DNA of 64,000 bases, from the NCBI RefSeq assembly GCF_900113735.1, contig NZ_FOQM01000031.1, forward strand, positions 1 to 64,000. Reading direction: 5' to 3'. The stretch comes from Bradyrhizobium sp. Gha. GTDB taxonomy: Bacteria > Pseudomonadota > Alphaproteobacteria > Rhizobiales > Xanthobacteraceae. The notes under the pieces were generated by a model. The model was not told the DNA's origin and did no database searches. It saw only the letters and a list, made by a program, of their open reading frames with translations. The translations under genes and the position numbers were made by a program. Shown piece after piece: positions 25,491 to 34,733 of this stretch. Numbering within the stretch: position 1 is the first letter of the stretch; each line of letters begins with the position of its first letter.

Positions 25491-25664
25491 AATGGACTCC
25501 TTTTAAAACGAGTCTTTTGACCCCCGCCGTAGAAGGGTCTTTGCAACGCGTCCGAAGGTTCAACGTGACGTGCAAGGTTCAGGAAATACAGCTCGCAGGC
25601 GTGGGAACCGGCCAGCGCAACCGTACTTAGCGCGCCGGCCGATTCAATTTTTCATATCGTTTGA

Positions 25665-26438
25665 TCAACCGCGATAGATCGGCGCGCCGCTGGGCGAGGC
25701 CACCGCGCCGCCATCGACGAAGATCTCCTGTCCCTGAATATGCGCGGCATCGTCAGACGCGAGGAACAGCACCGTCTTCGAAATGTGATCGGGTTCACCG
25801 ATACGACCGAGCGGCGTCGCCAGCGAGATCCGCTTCTCGAATGCCCTCTCCGCCTCGGGCGTTGCAACCGCAGCGCCCCAGATCGGCGTGCGGATCGCAC
25901 CCGGCGCAACGACATTCACGCGGATGCCGCGCGGCGATAGCTCCGAGGCCATGATTCGCGCCATCGCCCGCACGCCGGCCTTCGCTGCACCATAGGCCGA
26001 GTAGCCGGGATTGCCGAGCACCGAGATCACCGAGCCGTTGAGAATGATCGAGGCGTTGTCGTTGATGTAAGGCACCGCCGATTGCACCGTGAAGAACACG
26101 CCGGTGAGATTGGTGCTGATCACTTTCTCGAACACTTCGAGCGTCGCCGAGCCGAGCGGCGTGCCGCCGGGAATGCCGGCATTGGCGAACAGGATATCGA
26201 GCTTGCCGAACTTTTCGCTGCCCTGCTTGATCGCAGCCTCGGTCGCGGAAATGTCGGTGGCATCAGCGGCGAGCGCGATTGCATTCGGCCCGAGTTGCTT
26301 CGCGGCCGCCTGCAGCGTCTCCGTGTTGCGGCCGGTGATGATCACCTTCGCGCCCTCGGCCACGAACAGCTTTGCGGTTGCCAGTCCAATGCCGCTGTTG
26401 CCGCCGGTGATCAGCGCCGTCTTGTTCGTCAGCCTCAT
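25665..26438 (-). CDS. Short-chain dehydrogenase/reductase
   Basis: 257 residues of a classical SDR. NAD(P) is bound by ALITGGNSGIGLATAK (TGxxxGIG). The active site has Ser in GSVISVLGNPG and YxxxK in YSAYGAAKAGV. NANAG-type LFANAGIPGGTPLG is also present. It is divergent from an HxlR regulator and almost certainly controlled by it. Tandem dyads lie just upstream of the start (26451-26505). The substrate is unknown; carbonyl or quinone detoxification is plausible given the regulator type. Confidence 0.93.
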   Translation of the reverse strand: MRLTNKTALITGGNSGIGLATAKLFVAEGAKVIITGRNTETLQAAAKQLGPNAIALAADATDISATEAAIKQGSEKFGKLDILFANAGIPGGTPLGSATLEVFEKVISTNLTGVFFTVQSAVPYINDNASIILNGSVISVLGNPGYSAYGAAKAGVRAMARIMASELSPRGIRVNVVAPGAIRTPIWGAAVATPEAERAFEKRISLATPLGRIGEPDHISKTVLFLASDDAAHIQGQEIFVDGGAVASPSGAPIYRG

Positions 26439-26450
26439 GGTCTTCTCCGT

Positions 26451-26467
26451 GGTTTCATTATGAAACT
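26451..26467. promoter_or_regulatory. Putative HxlR operator 1
   Basis: GGTTTCATTATGAAACT contains the perfect dyad GTTTCAT-T-ATGAAAC. It lies immediately upstream of the ribosome site of the dehydrogenase gene. A related copy is at 26489-26505. Confidence 0.6.
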
Positions 26468-26481
26468 AGATTGCCATCTAG
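26466..26481. promoter_or_regulatory. Additional dyad between the two putative operators
   Basis: CTAGAT-TGCC-ATCTAG is a perfect 6-base-arm dyad lying between the two operator-like sites. It may be a third protein site, or part of the regulator's own promoter. Confidence 0.35.
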
Positions 26482-26488
26482 GCCATAT

Positions 26489-26505
26489 GGTTTTATGATG
26501 CAACC
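26489..26505. promoter_or_regulatory. Putative HxlR operator 2
   Basis: GGTTTTATGATGCAACC matches operator 1 at 13 of 17 positions in the same orientation, 38 bases away. A pair like this suits a dimeric winged-helix regulator that autoregulates and controls the divergent dehydrogenase. Confidence 0.5.
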
Positions 26506-26559
26506 ACACAAGCACGTGATCGGCGCCGAAATCGGGCGAACGCGACAGGACCTGAGACG

Positions 26560-27027
26560 ATGGTGAAACGAACGAGCTTCGAGGGCGATGCCTGCCCGAT
26601 CGCACGATCGCTGGAAGCGATCGGCGATTGGTGGTCGCTGCTGATCATCCGCGAGGCGTTGTTCGGCGTGCGCCGCTTCGGCGAGTTTCAGAGCAAGCTC
26701 GGCATGGCCAAGAACATCCTGTCGGCGCGGCTGCGCTCCATGGTCGATCACCGCATCCTGGAAACAGCCCCCGCCTCCGACGGCAGCGCCTATTCTGAAT
26801 ATCTTCTGACGCCGAAGGGCCGCGGCCTCTTCCCGATCCTCGTCGCGCTCCGGCAATGGAGCGAGGAGTTCGACGATCACCCCGAGCAGATCACGACGAT
26901 CCTGGTCGATCGCGCAAAGGGCCGCCCAGTGAGGAAGCTCGAACTGCGCGCCGAGGACGGCCGACTGCTCAGCACCGACGACACCATGCTGAAGCCGCGG
27001 CCCGCGCCGCGACGACGGTCGGCGTGA
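26560..27027 (+). CDS. HxlR family regulator, divergent from the short-chain dehydrogenase
   Basis: 155 residues. The HxlR domain starts near the N-terminus (CPIARSLEAIGDWWSLLIIR), with RRFGEFQSKLGMAKNILSAR as recognition region. The cysteine near residue 10 is a candidate sensor. The C-terminal 40 residues are Arg-rich (RRRSA at the end). It is divergent from the dehydrogenase across a 121-base gap that carries paired dyads. Confidence 0.92.
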   Translation: MVKRTSFEGDACPIARSLEAIGDWWSLLIIREALFGVRRFGEFQSKLGMAKNILSARLRSMVDHRILETAPASDGSAYSEYLLTPKGRGLFPILVALRQWSEEFDDHPEQITTILVDRAKGRPVRKLELRAEDGRLLSTDDTMLKPRPAPRRRSA

Positions 27028-27049
27028 CGGAGCACGTCTGTCGCCACAG

Positions 27050-27131
27050 CGTCATTGCGAGCGCAGCGAAGCAAATCCAGGAATCTTTCCGCGGAGGGAC
27101 TCTGGATTGCTTCGCTGCGCTCGCAATGACG
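27050..27131. repeat. Interspersed palindrome, type B copy 2
   Basis: Ends CGTCATTGCGAGCGCAGCGA and CGCTGCGCTCGCAATGACG form the inverted pair, with AATCCAG/CTGGATT inside. Same family as 13928-14014. It follows the HxlR gene. Confidence 0.88.
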
Positions 27132-27181
27132 ACGTGTCAGGACTTGTGCAATGAGCTTAGAGCAGCGCGCTCGACTCTCTC

Positions 27182-27320
27182 CCCGTCATCCTGAGGTGCT
27201 CGTCCTGCAAAGCGGGACGAGCCTCGAAGGGCGACGGCCCCGCTGCATCTCGGCCGTTCATCCTTCGAGGCTCCCGATGGGGCGCTGAGCGCCCCATCAC
27301 TCCCGACTCAGGATGACGGG
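27182..27320. repeat. 139-base interspersed element, type D, with nested inverted repeats
   Basis: Perfect 14-base terminal inverted repeats CCCGTCATCCTGAG and CTCAGGATGACGGG enclose a GCCTCGAAGG/CCTTCGAGGC pair and a GATGGGGCGC/GCGCCCCATC hairpin. It has no coding content. The structure resembles a MITE-like or REP-derived element. Confidence 0.85.
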
Positions 27321-27363
27321 TTGATGAGTAGCAAGCAAAAGCCTTTCGCCGTCCCACCACTCC

Positions 27364-27624
27364 TCACGACAGCTTGCGCTTGCTCCGCAGGCGTAAATGC
27401 TCGTCGGCCTCGAGCTTGGTCATCCCCAGAAGGTAATGCAGCACATCGAGCTCGTGGCGCTCGGTGAGCTTGCGCAAGGCACCGACCTGCTCGGAAATGA
27501 AAGTGACGGCTTCATCGACGCCGCCCTCCCCCGGCTCCTCGTTGCGCGAGCTTTTTTGCGCGCCTGATGCGGGGCGCGCCCGTCTCTTTCCTGGCTTTGC
27601 CACCTGCCCCACCTGAAAATCCAT
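27364..27624 (-). CDS. Small conserved protein of unknown function
   Basis: 86 residues from MDFQVGQVAKPGKRR. The N-terminal half is basic and disordered-looking. The C-terminal half is helical (VDEAVTFISEQVGALRKLTE and LDVLHYLLGMTKLEADEHL). There are no membrane segments or catalytic motifs. It is divergent from topA. An in-frame start at 27657 is possible but adds residues unlike the rest. The function is unknown. Confidence 0.68.
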   Translation of the reverse strand: MDFQVGQVAKPGKRRARPASGAQKSSRNEEPGEGGVDEAVTFISEQVGALRKLTERHELDVLHYLLGMTKLEADEHLRLRSKRKLS

Positions 27625-27831
27625 GCGCCGAGGGAACACTACGCCGAGACCGGCCACAACTCAAAGGTGGTATTTCACAACTTTTCCGATATGAAACTTT
27701 TCCCATTGCGGGGGCTTTCAAGAGCCCTCGATTTGACAGGACCCGCCTCACCACCCATGTTCGGGTCGAAACGGCCGACCCGAATCTTGTCGATTTCGGC
27801 CCCATACTTCCCCGTAAGTTACTGGAACTAC

Positions 27832-30588
27832 ATGAATATCGTCATTGTGGAGTCGCCGGCGAAAGCCAAGACGATCAACAAATATTTGGGCTCGTCCTAC
27901 GAGGTTCTGGCCTCTTTCGGCCATGTCCGCGACCTCCCTGCAAAGAACGGTTCCGTCGATCCCGAGGCCAATTTCAAGATGATCTGGGAGGTCGACCCCA
28001 AGGCGGCCGGTCGGCTGAACGATATCGCCAAATCCCTGAAGGGCGCCGACCGCCTGATTCTGGCGACCGACCCTGATCGCGAGGGCGAGGCCATCTCCTG
28101 GCATGTGCTGGAGGTGATGAAGGAGAAGCGCGCGCTGAAGGATCAGAAGATCGAGCGCGTGGTGTTCAACGCCATCACCAAGCAGGCGGTCACGGACGCG
28201 ATGAAGCATCCGCGCCAGATCGACGGTGCGCTGGTCGATGCCTACATGGCGCGCCGCGCGCTGGACTATCTGGTCGGCTTCACCCTTTCCCCTGTGCTGT
28301 GGCGCAAGCTGCCGGGCGCCCGGTCGGCCGGTCGCGTGCAGTCCGTGGCGCTACGCCTCGTCTGCGACCGCGAGCTCGAGATCGAGAAGTTCGTGCCGCG
28401 CGAATATTGGTCGCTGATCGCGACCCTGCTGACGCCGCGCGGCGATGCCTTCGAGGCGCGCCTGGTCGGCGCCGACGGCAAGAAGATCCAGCGGCTCGAC
28501 ATCGGAACCGGTGCCGAAGCGGAAGACTTCAAGAAAGCGCTGGAGCTCGCGACCTACGCGGTGACGGCGGTCGACGCCAAGCCGGCGCGCCGCAATCCGC
28601 AGGCGCCCTTCACGACATCGACCCTGCAGCAGGAGGCGAGCCGCAAATACGGCTTTGCGCCGGCGCACACCATGCGCATCGCCCAGCGCCTTTATGAAGG
28701 CATCGACATCGGCGGCGAGACCACCGGACTCATTACTTATATGCGTACCGACGGCGTGCAGATTGCCCCGGAGGCGATCACGCAGGCACGCAAGGTGATC
28801 GGCGAGGATTACGGCAATGCCTACGTGCCGGATGCGCCCCGCCAATACCAGGCCAAGGCCAAGAACGCCCAGGAAGCGCACGAAGCGATCCGCCCGACCG
28901 ACCTCTCGCGACGTCCAGGCAGCATGAGCCGCAAGCTCGATGCCGACCAGGCCAAGCTCTATGAGCTGATCTGGAAGCGCACCATCGCGAGCCAGATGGA
29001 GTCGGCCGAATTGGAGCGCACCACCGTCGACATCACGGCGAAGGCGGGCGGGCGCACGCTGGAGCTGCGCGCCACCGGTCAGGTCATCAAGTTCGACGGT
29101 TTTCTGACACTTTATCAGGAAGGCCGCGACGACGAGGAGGACGAGGATTCCCGCCGCCTGCCTGCGATGAGCCAGGGCGAGGCGATCAAGCGGCAATCGC
29201 TCGCCGTCACCCAGCATTTCACCGAGCCGCCGCCGCGCTTCTCCGAGGCTTCGCTGGTCAAGCGCATGGAAGAGCTCGGCATCGGCCGGCCCTCGACCTA
29301 TGCCTCGATCCTCCAGGTGCTGAAGGACCGCGGCTACGTCAAGCTGGAGAAGAAGCGCCTGCATGGCGAGGACAAGGGCCGCGTCGTCGTCGCGTTCCTG
29401 GAAAGCTTCTTCAACCGCTACGTCGAGTATGATTTTACGGCCAATCTGGAAGAGCAGCTCGACCGCATCTCCAACAACGAGATCTCCTGGCAGCAGGTTC
29501 TGAAGGATTTCTGGACCGGCTTCATCGGTGCCGTCGACGAGATCAAGGATCTGCGCGTCGCGCAGGTGCTCGACGTGCTCGACGACATGCTGGGGCAGCA
29601 CATCTATCCGCCGCGCGCGGATGGCGGTGACATCAGGCAATGCCCGAGTTGCGGCAACGGCCGGCTGAATCTGAAGGCCGGCAAGTTCGGCGCTTTCGTC
29701 GGCTGCTCGAACTATCCGGAATGCCGCTACACGCGTCAGCTCGCCGCCGACGGCGAGAGCACCGCCGATCGTTCGCTCGGCCAGGATCCCGAGACGGGTC
29801 GCGATGTCTGGGTCAAGGCCGGCCGCTTCGGCCCTTACATCCAGCTCGGCGAGCAAAAGGATTACGAGGAAGGCGAGAAGCCGAAGCGCGCGGGCATCCC
29901 GAAGGGCACCTCGCCCGGCGATGTCGAGCTCGAGCTTGCGCTCAAGCTGCTGTCGCTGCCGCGCGAGATCGGCAAGCATCCCGAGACAGGCCAGCCGATC
30001 ACGGCAGGCCTCGGCCGCTTCGGGCCGTTCGTGAAGCATGAGAAGACCTATGCCAGCCTCGAGGCCGGCGACGAAGTCTTCGACATCGGCCTCAACCGCG
30101 CCGTCACGCTGATCGCGGAAAAGGTCGCCAAGGGCCCGAGCCGCCGCTTTGGCTCTGATCCCGGCAAGGCGATCGGCGATCATCCGACACTCGGCACCGT
30201 CACCGTGAAGAGCGGCCGTTACGGCGCCTATGTCACGGCGGGCGGCGTCAACGCGACGATCCCGGCCGAGTTCGAAAAGGACACGGTGACGCTCGCGCAG
30301 GCGATCGCACTGATCGACGAGCGCGCGGCCAAGGGCGGCGGCAAAGCCAAAACGGCGAAGAATGCCGCGAAGCCGGCCAAGGCCAAGAAGGCTGCGGCAA
30401 AGACTGGCGACGACACCGCACCGAAGACGAAACCGGCCGCGAAGAAAGCGGCCAAGACCAAAACTGAATCCACCAGCAAGGCGCGCGCAGGCGTGGCGTC
30501 GACGGCCAAGACTTCAGCAGTCAAGACGTCGCCGACCAAGGCAGGCGCCACCAGAGCTCCGGCCAAGAAGAGTGCCGGCACCAATTAG
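27832..30588 (+). CDS. topA: DNA topoisomerase I
   Basis: 918 residues. It relaxes negative supercoils with a type IA mechanism. The TOPRIM start NIVIVESPAKAKTINKYLG, the acidic DPDREGEAISWH, and the active tyrosine Tyr303 in TGLITYMRTDG are intact. A zinc-ribbon CPSCGNG...CSNYPEC follows near residue 605, then several topoisomerase C-terminal repeats (RFGPYIQLG, RYGAYVTAGG). The last 80 or so residues are a Lys/Ala/Thr-rich tail like histone H1. ATG 27832 is the family start; upstream residues are extension only. It is followed 7 bases later by rnr. Confidence 0.97.
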   Translation: MNIVIVESPAKAKTINKYLGSSYEVLASFGHVRDLPAKNGSVDPEANFKMIWEVDPKAAGRLNDIAKSLKGADRLILATDPDREGEAISWHVLEVMKEKRALKDQKIERVVFNAITKQAVTDAMKHPRQIDGALVDAYMARRALDYLVGFTLSPVLWRKLPGARSAGRVQSVALRLVCDRELEIEKFVPREYWSLIATLLTPRGDAFEARLVGADGKKIQRLDIGTGAEAEDFKKALELATYAVTAVDAKPARRNPQAPFTTSTLQQEASRKYGFAPAHTMRIAQRLYEGIDIGGETTGLITYMRTDGVQIAPEAITQARKVIGEDYGNAYVPDAPRQYQAKAKNAQEAHEAIRPTDLSRRPGSMSRKLDADQAKLYELIWKRTIASQMESAELERTTVDITAKAGGRTLELRATGQVIKFDGFLTLYQEGRDDEEDEDSRRLPAMSQGEAIKRQSLAVTQHFTEPPPRFSEASLVKRMEELGIGRPSTYASILQVLKDRGYVKLEKKRLHGEDKGRVVVAFLESFFNRYVEYDFTANLEEQLDRISNNEISWQQVLKDFWTGFIGAVDEIKDLRVAQVLDVLDDMLGQHIYPPRADGGDIRQCPSCGNGRLNLKAGKFGAFVGCSNYPECRYTRQLAADGESTADRSLGQDPETGRDVWVKAGRFGPYIQLGEQKDYEEGEKPKRAGIPKGTSPGDVELELALKLLSLPREIGKHPETGQPITAGLGRFGPFVKHEKTYASLEAGDEVFDIGLNRAVTLIAEKVAKGPSRRFGSDPGKAIGDHPTLGTVTVKSGRYGAYVTAGGVNATIPAEFEKDTVTLAQAIALIDERAAKGGGKAKTAKNAAKPAKAKKAAAKTGDDTAPKTKPAAKKAAKTKTESTSKARAGVASTAKTSAVKTSPTKAGATRAPAKKSAGTN

Positions 30589-30595
30589 AGGTTAA

Positions 30596-32965
30596 GTGAA
30601 ACGCAAGAATGACCGTGGCTTTCCCGACAGGCAAGCCATCGTCGCCTTCATCAAGGCACATCCAGGAAAGGTCGGGACCCGCGACATCGCGCGCGAGTTC
30701 GGCCTGAAGAACGCCGATCGCATCGAGCTCAAGCGCCTGCTGCGCGAGCTCGCCGACGACGGCACCATCAAGAAGAAGCGCCATACGGTCTCGGAGCCGG
30801 ACGCACTTCCCCCGACGCTGGTTGCCGACATCACCGGCCGCGACGCTGACGGCGAGCTGATCGCCTCCCCCACCGAATGGGACGAGGTCGAGGGCGGCGA
30901 ACCACCAAAAATCCTCATCGTCATGCCGCGCCGGCCGAAGCCCGGCACGACGGCCGGCGTTGGCGACCGCGCGCTGCTGCGGGTCGAACCGACCAACGAG
31001 AGCGAAGGACCGGCCTATCGCGGCCACATCATCAAGGTCTTCGACAAGACCAGGAGCCGTATCCTCGGCGTATTCCGCGGCCTGCCCGAAGGCGGCGGGC
31101 GACTGGTCCCGGTCGACAAGAAGGCTGCCGACCGCGAGCTGAACATCGCCGCAGCCGATACGAAGGGCGCGCAGGACGGCGATCTCGTCAGCGTCGACAT
31201 CGTTCGCACCCGCAGCTTTGGGCTGGCGTCCGGCCGCGTCAAGGAGAAGCTCGGTTCGGTCAAGTCCGAGAAAGCGATCAGCCTGATCGCGATCTACGCC
31301 CACGATATCCCCCTGCAATTCTCTTCTGCCGCCGAGCGCGAGGCGGAGGCCGCGGAGCCCGCGAACCTGAAAGGCCGCGAGGACTGGCGCGACGTCCCGC
31401 TCGTCACCATCGATCCGCCTGACGCCAAGGATCACGACGACGCGGTGCATGCGCAAGCGGATCCCGATCCTGACAACAAGGACGGCTTCATCGTCGACGT
31501 CGCCATCGCGGATGTGAGCTTTTACGTCCGGCCGGGCACCGCGCTCGACCGCGCAGCGCTCGACCGCGGCAACTCGGTCTATTTCCCGGACCGCGTCGTG
31601 CCGATGCTGCCCGAGCGCATCTCCAACAATCTCTGCTCGCTGGTGCCGGGCGAGCCGCGCGGCGCGCTCGCCGTGCGGATGATCATCGCGCCCGACGGAC
31701 GCAAGCGCTCGCACAGCTTTCACCGCATCCTGATGCGCTCGGCCGCCAAGCTGAGCTACGCACAGGCACAGGCCGCGATCGACGGACGGCCCGATGACAC
31801 CACCGGTCCGCTGGTCGATCCGATCCTCAAGCCGCTTTATGCGGCTTACGCCTGCATCAAGCGCGCGCGCGACGAGCGCGATCCGCTCAACCTCGATCTG
31901 CCCGAGCGCAAGATCCTGCTGAGGAGCGACGGCACCGTCGACCGTGTCGTCGTGCCTGACAGGCTCGACGCGCACAGATTGATCGAGGAGTTCATGATCC
32001 TGGCCAACGTCGCGGCCGCCGAGATGCTGGAGAAGAAATCGCTCCCGCTGATCTACCGCGTGCATGACGAGCCGACGCTGGAAAAAGTCCACGCGCTCGC
32101 GGAATTCCTGCAAACGCTGGACGTCCACTTCGCAAAGGGCGGTGCGCTGCGCCCGGCTCTGTTCAACCGTGTGCTGGCGCAGCTCGAGGGCCACGACCAC
32201 TTCCCGCTGGTGAGCGAGGTGGTGCTGCGCGCCCAGGCGCAGGCGGAATACTCGTCGGAGAATTACGGGCATTTCGGCCTGAATTTGCGCCGCTATGCGC
32301 ATTTCACCTCGCCGATCCGCCGCTATGCCGATCTCGTCGTGCACCGCGCGCTGGTCCGCGCGCTCGGGCTTGGCGAAGGCGCCCTGCCCGACAGCGAGAC
32401 GGCGGAAACCCTCGCCGAAGTCGCCGCGCACATTTCGCTGACCGAGCGGCGCGCGATGAAGGCGGAACGCGAGACCGTCGATCGCTTGATCGCGCATCAT
32501 CTCGCCGAACGCATCGGCGCGAGCTTCCAGGGCCGCGTCTCCGGCGTCACCCGCGCCGGGCTCTTCGTCAAACTCGCGGAAACCGGCGCCGACGGATTGA
32601 TCCCGATCCGATCCCTCGGCACGGAATATTTCAACTATGACGAGGGCCGCCACGCGCTGGTCGGCACGCGCAGCCGGACCATGTACCAGCTCGGCGATGT
32701 CGTCGAGGTCCGACTGGTCGAAGCGGCCCCGATCGCAGGCGCGCTGCGCTTCGAGCTGCTGTCGTCATCCAGCGAGACGAGCCCGCGCGATCGCCGGCAA
32801 GCAGGCCCGCAACGCCGCCCCTCGCTCAAGGCGCATCCCGGCCGCAGCCCGGATAGAAAGCGCAAGCCGCCAAAGCCCGGCAATGCGAAGAAGGGCAAGG
32901 AAAAGAACAAGGGCAGGAACAAGGGAAAGAACAAGGGCAAAGGCAAGAAGGGCAAGGCATGGTGA
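30596..32965 (+). CDS. rnr: Ribonuclease R
   Basis: 789 residues. It is a processive 3'-5' exoribonuclease that degrades structured RNA. An N-terminal winged helix (RDIAREFGLKNADRIELKRL) is followed by cold-shock domains and the RNB catalytic block, with Asp residues in DPPDAKDHDDAVHA and the family signature YFPDRVVPMLPERISNNLCS. A C-terminal S1 domain (FQGRVSGVTRAGLFVKLAET) precedes a very basic Lys/Gly tail. The start is a GTG with GAGGT close upstream. It forms an operon with topA. Confidence 0.97.
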   Translation: MKRKNDRGFPDRQAIVAFIKAHPGKVGTRDIAREFGLKNADRIELKRLLRELADDGTIKKKRHTVSEPDALPPTLVADITGRDADGELIASPTEWDEVEGGEPPKILIVMPRRPKPGTTAGVGDRALLRVEPTNESEGPAYRGHIIKVFDKTRSRILGVFRGLPEGGGRLVPVDKKAADRELNIAAADTKGAQDGDLVSVDIVRTRSFGLASGRVKEKLGSVKSEKAISLIAIYAHDIPLQFSSAAEREAEAAEPANLKGREDWRDVPLVTIDPPDAKDHDDAVHAQADPDPDNKDGFIVDVAIADVSFYVRPGTALDRAALDRGNSVYFPDRVVPMLPERISNNLCSLVPGEPRGALAVRMIIAPDGRKRSHSFHRILMRSAAKLSYAQAQAAIDGRPDDTTGPLVDPILKPLYAAYACIKRARDERDPLNLDLPERKILLRSDGTVDRVVVPDRLDAHRLIEEFMILANVAAAEMLEKKSLPLIYRVHDEPTLEKVHALAEFLQTLDVHFAKGGALRPALFNRVLAQLEGHDHFPLVSEVVLRAQAQAEYSSENYGHFGLNLRRYAHFTSPIRRYADLVVHRALVRALGLGEGALPDSETAETLAEVAAHISLTERRAMKAERETVDRLIAHHLAERIGASFQGRVSGVTRAGLFVKLAETGADGLIPIRSLGTEYFNYDEGRHALVGTRSRTMYQLGDVVEVRLVEAAPIAGALRFELLSSSSETSPRDRRQAGPQRRPSLKAHPGRSPDRKRKPPKPGNAKKGKEKNKGRNKGKNKGKGKKGKAW

Positions 32966-33399
32966 CCATGAGCACAGTCCCGAAGATCTGGACACGCGAG
33001 ACCGGCCTCGTCGAGAAGCGCGATCTCTGGACGGCCATGAAACGCGGTTTTCGCGGCCGCTGCCCGCGTTGCGGCCAAGGCAAGCTGTTCCGCGCCTTCC
33101 TGAAGACGGCGGACAATTGCCCGTCCTGCGGACTCGACTTCACGCCGCACCGCGCCGACGATTTGCCCGCCTATCTCGTGATCGTCATCGTCGGCCACAT
33201 CACCGTGCCGACGATCCTCTGGATCGAGACCAACTACACGACGCCGGCCTGGCTGACATACGTCGCCTATCTGCCATTCACCTTCTTTGCGTCGCTTGGG
33301 CTGTTGCAGCCGGTGAAAGGAGCCGTGGTCGGCTTGCAATGGGCTCTGCGCATGCACGGGTTTGACGAGAACCCGCCGGATGGTATTCCGCCCGTGTAA
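32959..33399 (+). CDS. DUF983 membrane protein with zinc-ribbon cysteines
   Basis: 146 residues. The cysteine pairs RCPRCGQG and NCPSCGLD suggest a zinc ribbon near residues 35-55, followed by two transmembrane helices (LVIVIVGHITVPTILWI and YVAYLPFTFFASLGLL). DUF983 proteins lie beside rnr in many Rhizobiales and have no assigned reaction. The gene overlaps the rnr stop by 7 bases; a second ATG at 32968 is possible. Confidence 0.93.
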   Translation: MVTMSTVPKIWTRETGLVEKRDLWTAMKRGFRGRCPRCGQGKLFRAFLKTADNCPSCGLDFTPHRADDLPAYLVIVIVGHITVPTILWIETNYTTPAWLTYVAYLPFTFFASLGLLQPVKGAVVGLQWALRMHGFDENPPDGIPPV

Positions 33400-33431
33400 G
33401 CACAACAAGCAAGAACAGTTTGGGTGAGGAT

Positions 33432-34181
33432 ATGAGCGATACGGCGCAGACAGCCGAAAAGGCGAAAGTCCACGAGGAAAAGGAAGCCGATCATCATCCC
33501 TATTTCCGCCCGAGGGATGCGGCGACGCTGATCCTGGTCGACCGCAGCGGCACCGTTCCGAAGGTGCTGGTCGGCAAGCGCCACGACAAGGTGGTGTTCA
33601 TGCCCGGAAAATTCGTCTTCCCGGGCGGCCGCGTCGACAAGGACGATTATCGCGTGCCCTGTGCGGCCCCCATCACCACCGAACTGGAAGCCAATCTCGC
33701 CAAGGGCAGCCCCAAGACGCCGGCCTCGCGCGCAAAATCGCTGGCAGTGGCCGCCATCCGCGAAGCCTGCGAGGAGACCGGTCTCTGCCTCGGACGCAAG
33801 AGCGAGGGGAAAGCAAAACTCGAAGGCCCCTGGAAACCGTTCGCGGATGCGGGCCTGCTGCCCGATCCATCCAGCCTGTTCCTGATCGCGCGCGCGATCA
33901 CCCCGCCCGGCCGCGTCAAGCGCTTCGATACGCGCTTCTTCACCGCGGATGCCTCCGCGATCACCCATCGCGTCGAGGGCGTGATCCACGCGGATGCCGA
34001 ACTGGTCGAATTGGTGTGGGTCGAGCTCGGCTCGAAGCCACTCGCGGATCTCCATCCCATGACACGCAACGTGCTCAACGAGCTGCACACGCGCCTTGCC
34101 ACCGGCCCCTTGCGCCACGACGCACCGGTGCCGTTCTTCCATTTCTACGGCGGCAGGATGCAGAAGGATGTTTTGAGCTGA
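33432..34181 (+). CDS. NUDIX hydrolase
   Basis: 249 residues. The Nudix core is split by an insertion, as in NUDT7/NUDT19-like enzymes: FVFPGGRVDKDDYR, a 30-odd-residue insert, then AVAAIREACEETGLCLG with REACEETG, the catalytic helix. Coenzyme A or a nucleoside diphosphate derivative is the likely type of substrate. It lies after the DUF983 gene and probably closes the topA operon. ATG 33432 is preferred, with GAGGA upstream. Confidence 0.92.
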   Translation: MSDTAQTAEKAKVHEEKEADHHPYFRPRDAATLILVDRSGTVPKVLVGKRHDKVVFMPGKFVFPGGRVDKDDYRVPCAAPITTELEANLAKGSPKTPASRAKSLAVAAIREACEETGLCLGRKSEGKAKLEGPWKPFADAGLLPDPSSLFLIARAITPPGRVKRFDTRFFTADASAITHRVEGVIHADAELVELVWVELGSKPLADLHPMTRNVLNELHTRLATGPLRHDAPVPFFHFYGGRMQKDVLS

Positions 34182-34733
34182 TCAGCGCGCGTCGTCGTCA
34201 TCAGGCTCGGTGCCGACATAGTCGCGCGCCGGCAGCTTGAGGACGCGGCCGATCTCGCTCGCGAGCCTGTCCGCCTCCTCGCGGCTGGTAAAACTCTGAA
34301 GCGTGATCGGCTCGGTGCCCTTGTCGCCGCAGAGATTGACGTCGTAGGTCGTCAATTCGGGATCGTAATCGTCCGTGATGCTGATGAAGTGATAGTCGGC
34401 GAGATCACGGGACTTTCGAAAGTTCAGCGGACCGAACTGCCTGGTGACGACGATCTGGCGCAGCGTCTCGTTGAGCACGACGAAGGTGCGGAAGGTCAGC
34501 AGGATCAGGCCGGGGACGCCGATGAGCAGTCCGAGGCCGGAAAACACCAGCACCGGCACGAGATCGTCGGCAAGCCGGCCGAAGCCCAAAAAATCCTGGC
34601 GCAGGCCGAGCGCGACATTCCACAGCAGATAGCCGCTCGCCGCCAACAACGGCAGCGACAGCAGTCGGCCGAACCACGGCATCGGCCGGTCGATCCGGAT
34701 GATGCTGCCGTCCAGGGTCATTGCGTCTGCCAT
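34182..34733 (-). CDS. Membrane protein of unknown function
   Basis: 183 residues. Two hydrophobic segments (about residues 24-44, LLSLPLLAASGYLLWNVALG, and 62-84, VLVFSGLGLLIGVPGLILLT) precede a soluble region of about 100 residues with PH-like beta-strand character (FVVLNETLRQIVVTRQFG). It converges on the NUDIX gene with no gap. I do not recognise a named family. Confidence 0.8.
   Translation of the reverse strand: MADAMTLDGSIIRIDRPMPWFGRLLSLPLLAASGYLLWNVALGLRQDFLGFGRLADDLVPVLVFSGLGLLIGVPGLILLTFRTFVVLNETLRQIVVTRQFGPLNFRKSRDLADYHFISITDDYDPELTTYDVNLCGDKGTEPITLQSFTSREEADRLASEIGRVLKLPARDYVGTEPDDDDAR

Noticed and set aside
28351..30183. 610-residue minus-strand frame inside topA
   Set aside because: It is a shadow of the GC-rich topA gene, with Arg/Leu/Ala-biased sequence and no family character.
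30521..32653. 710-residue minus-strand frame inside rnr
   Set aside because: Shadow of RNase R, which is intact with RNB and S1 signatures.
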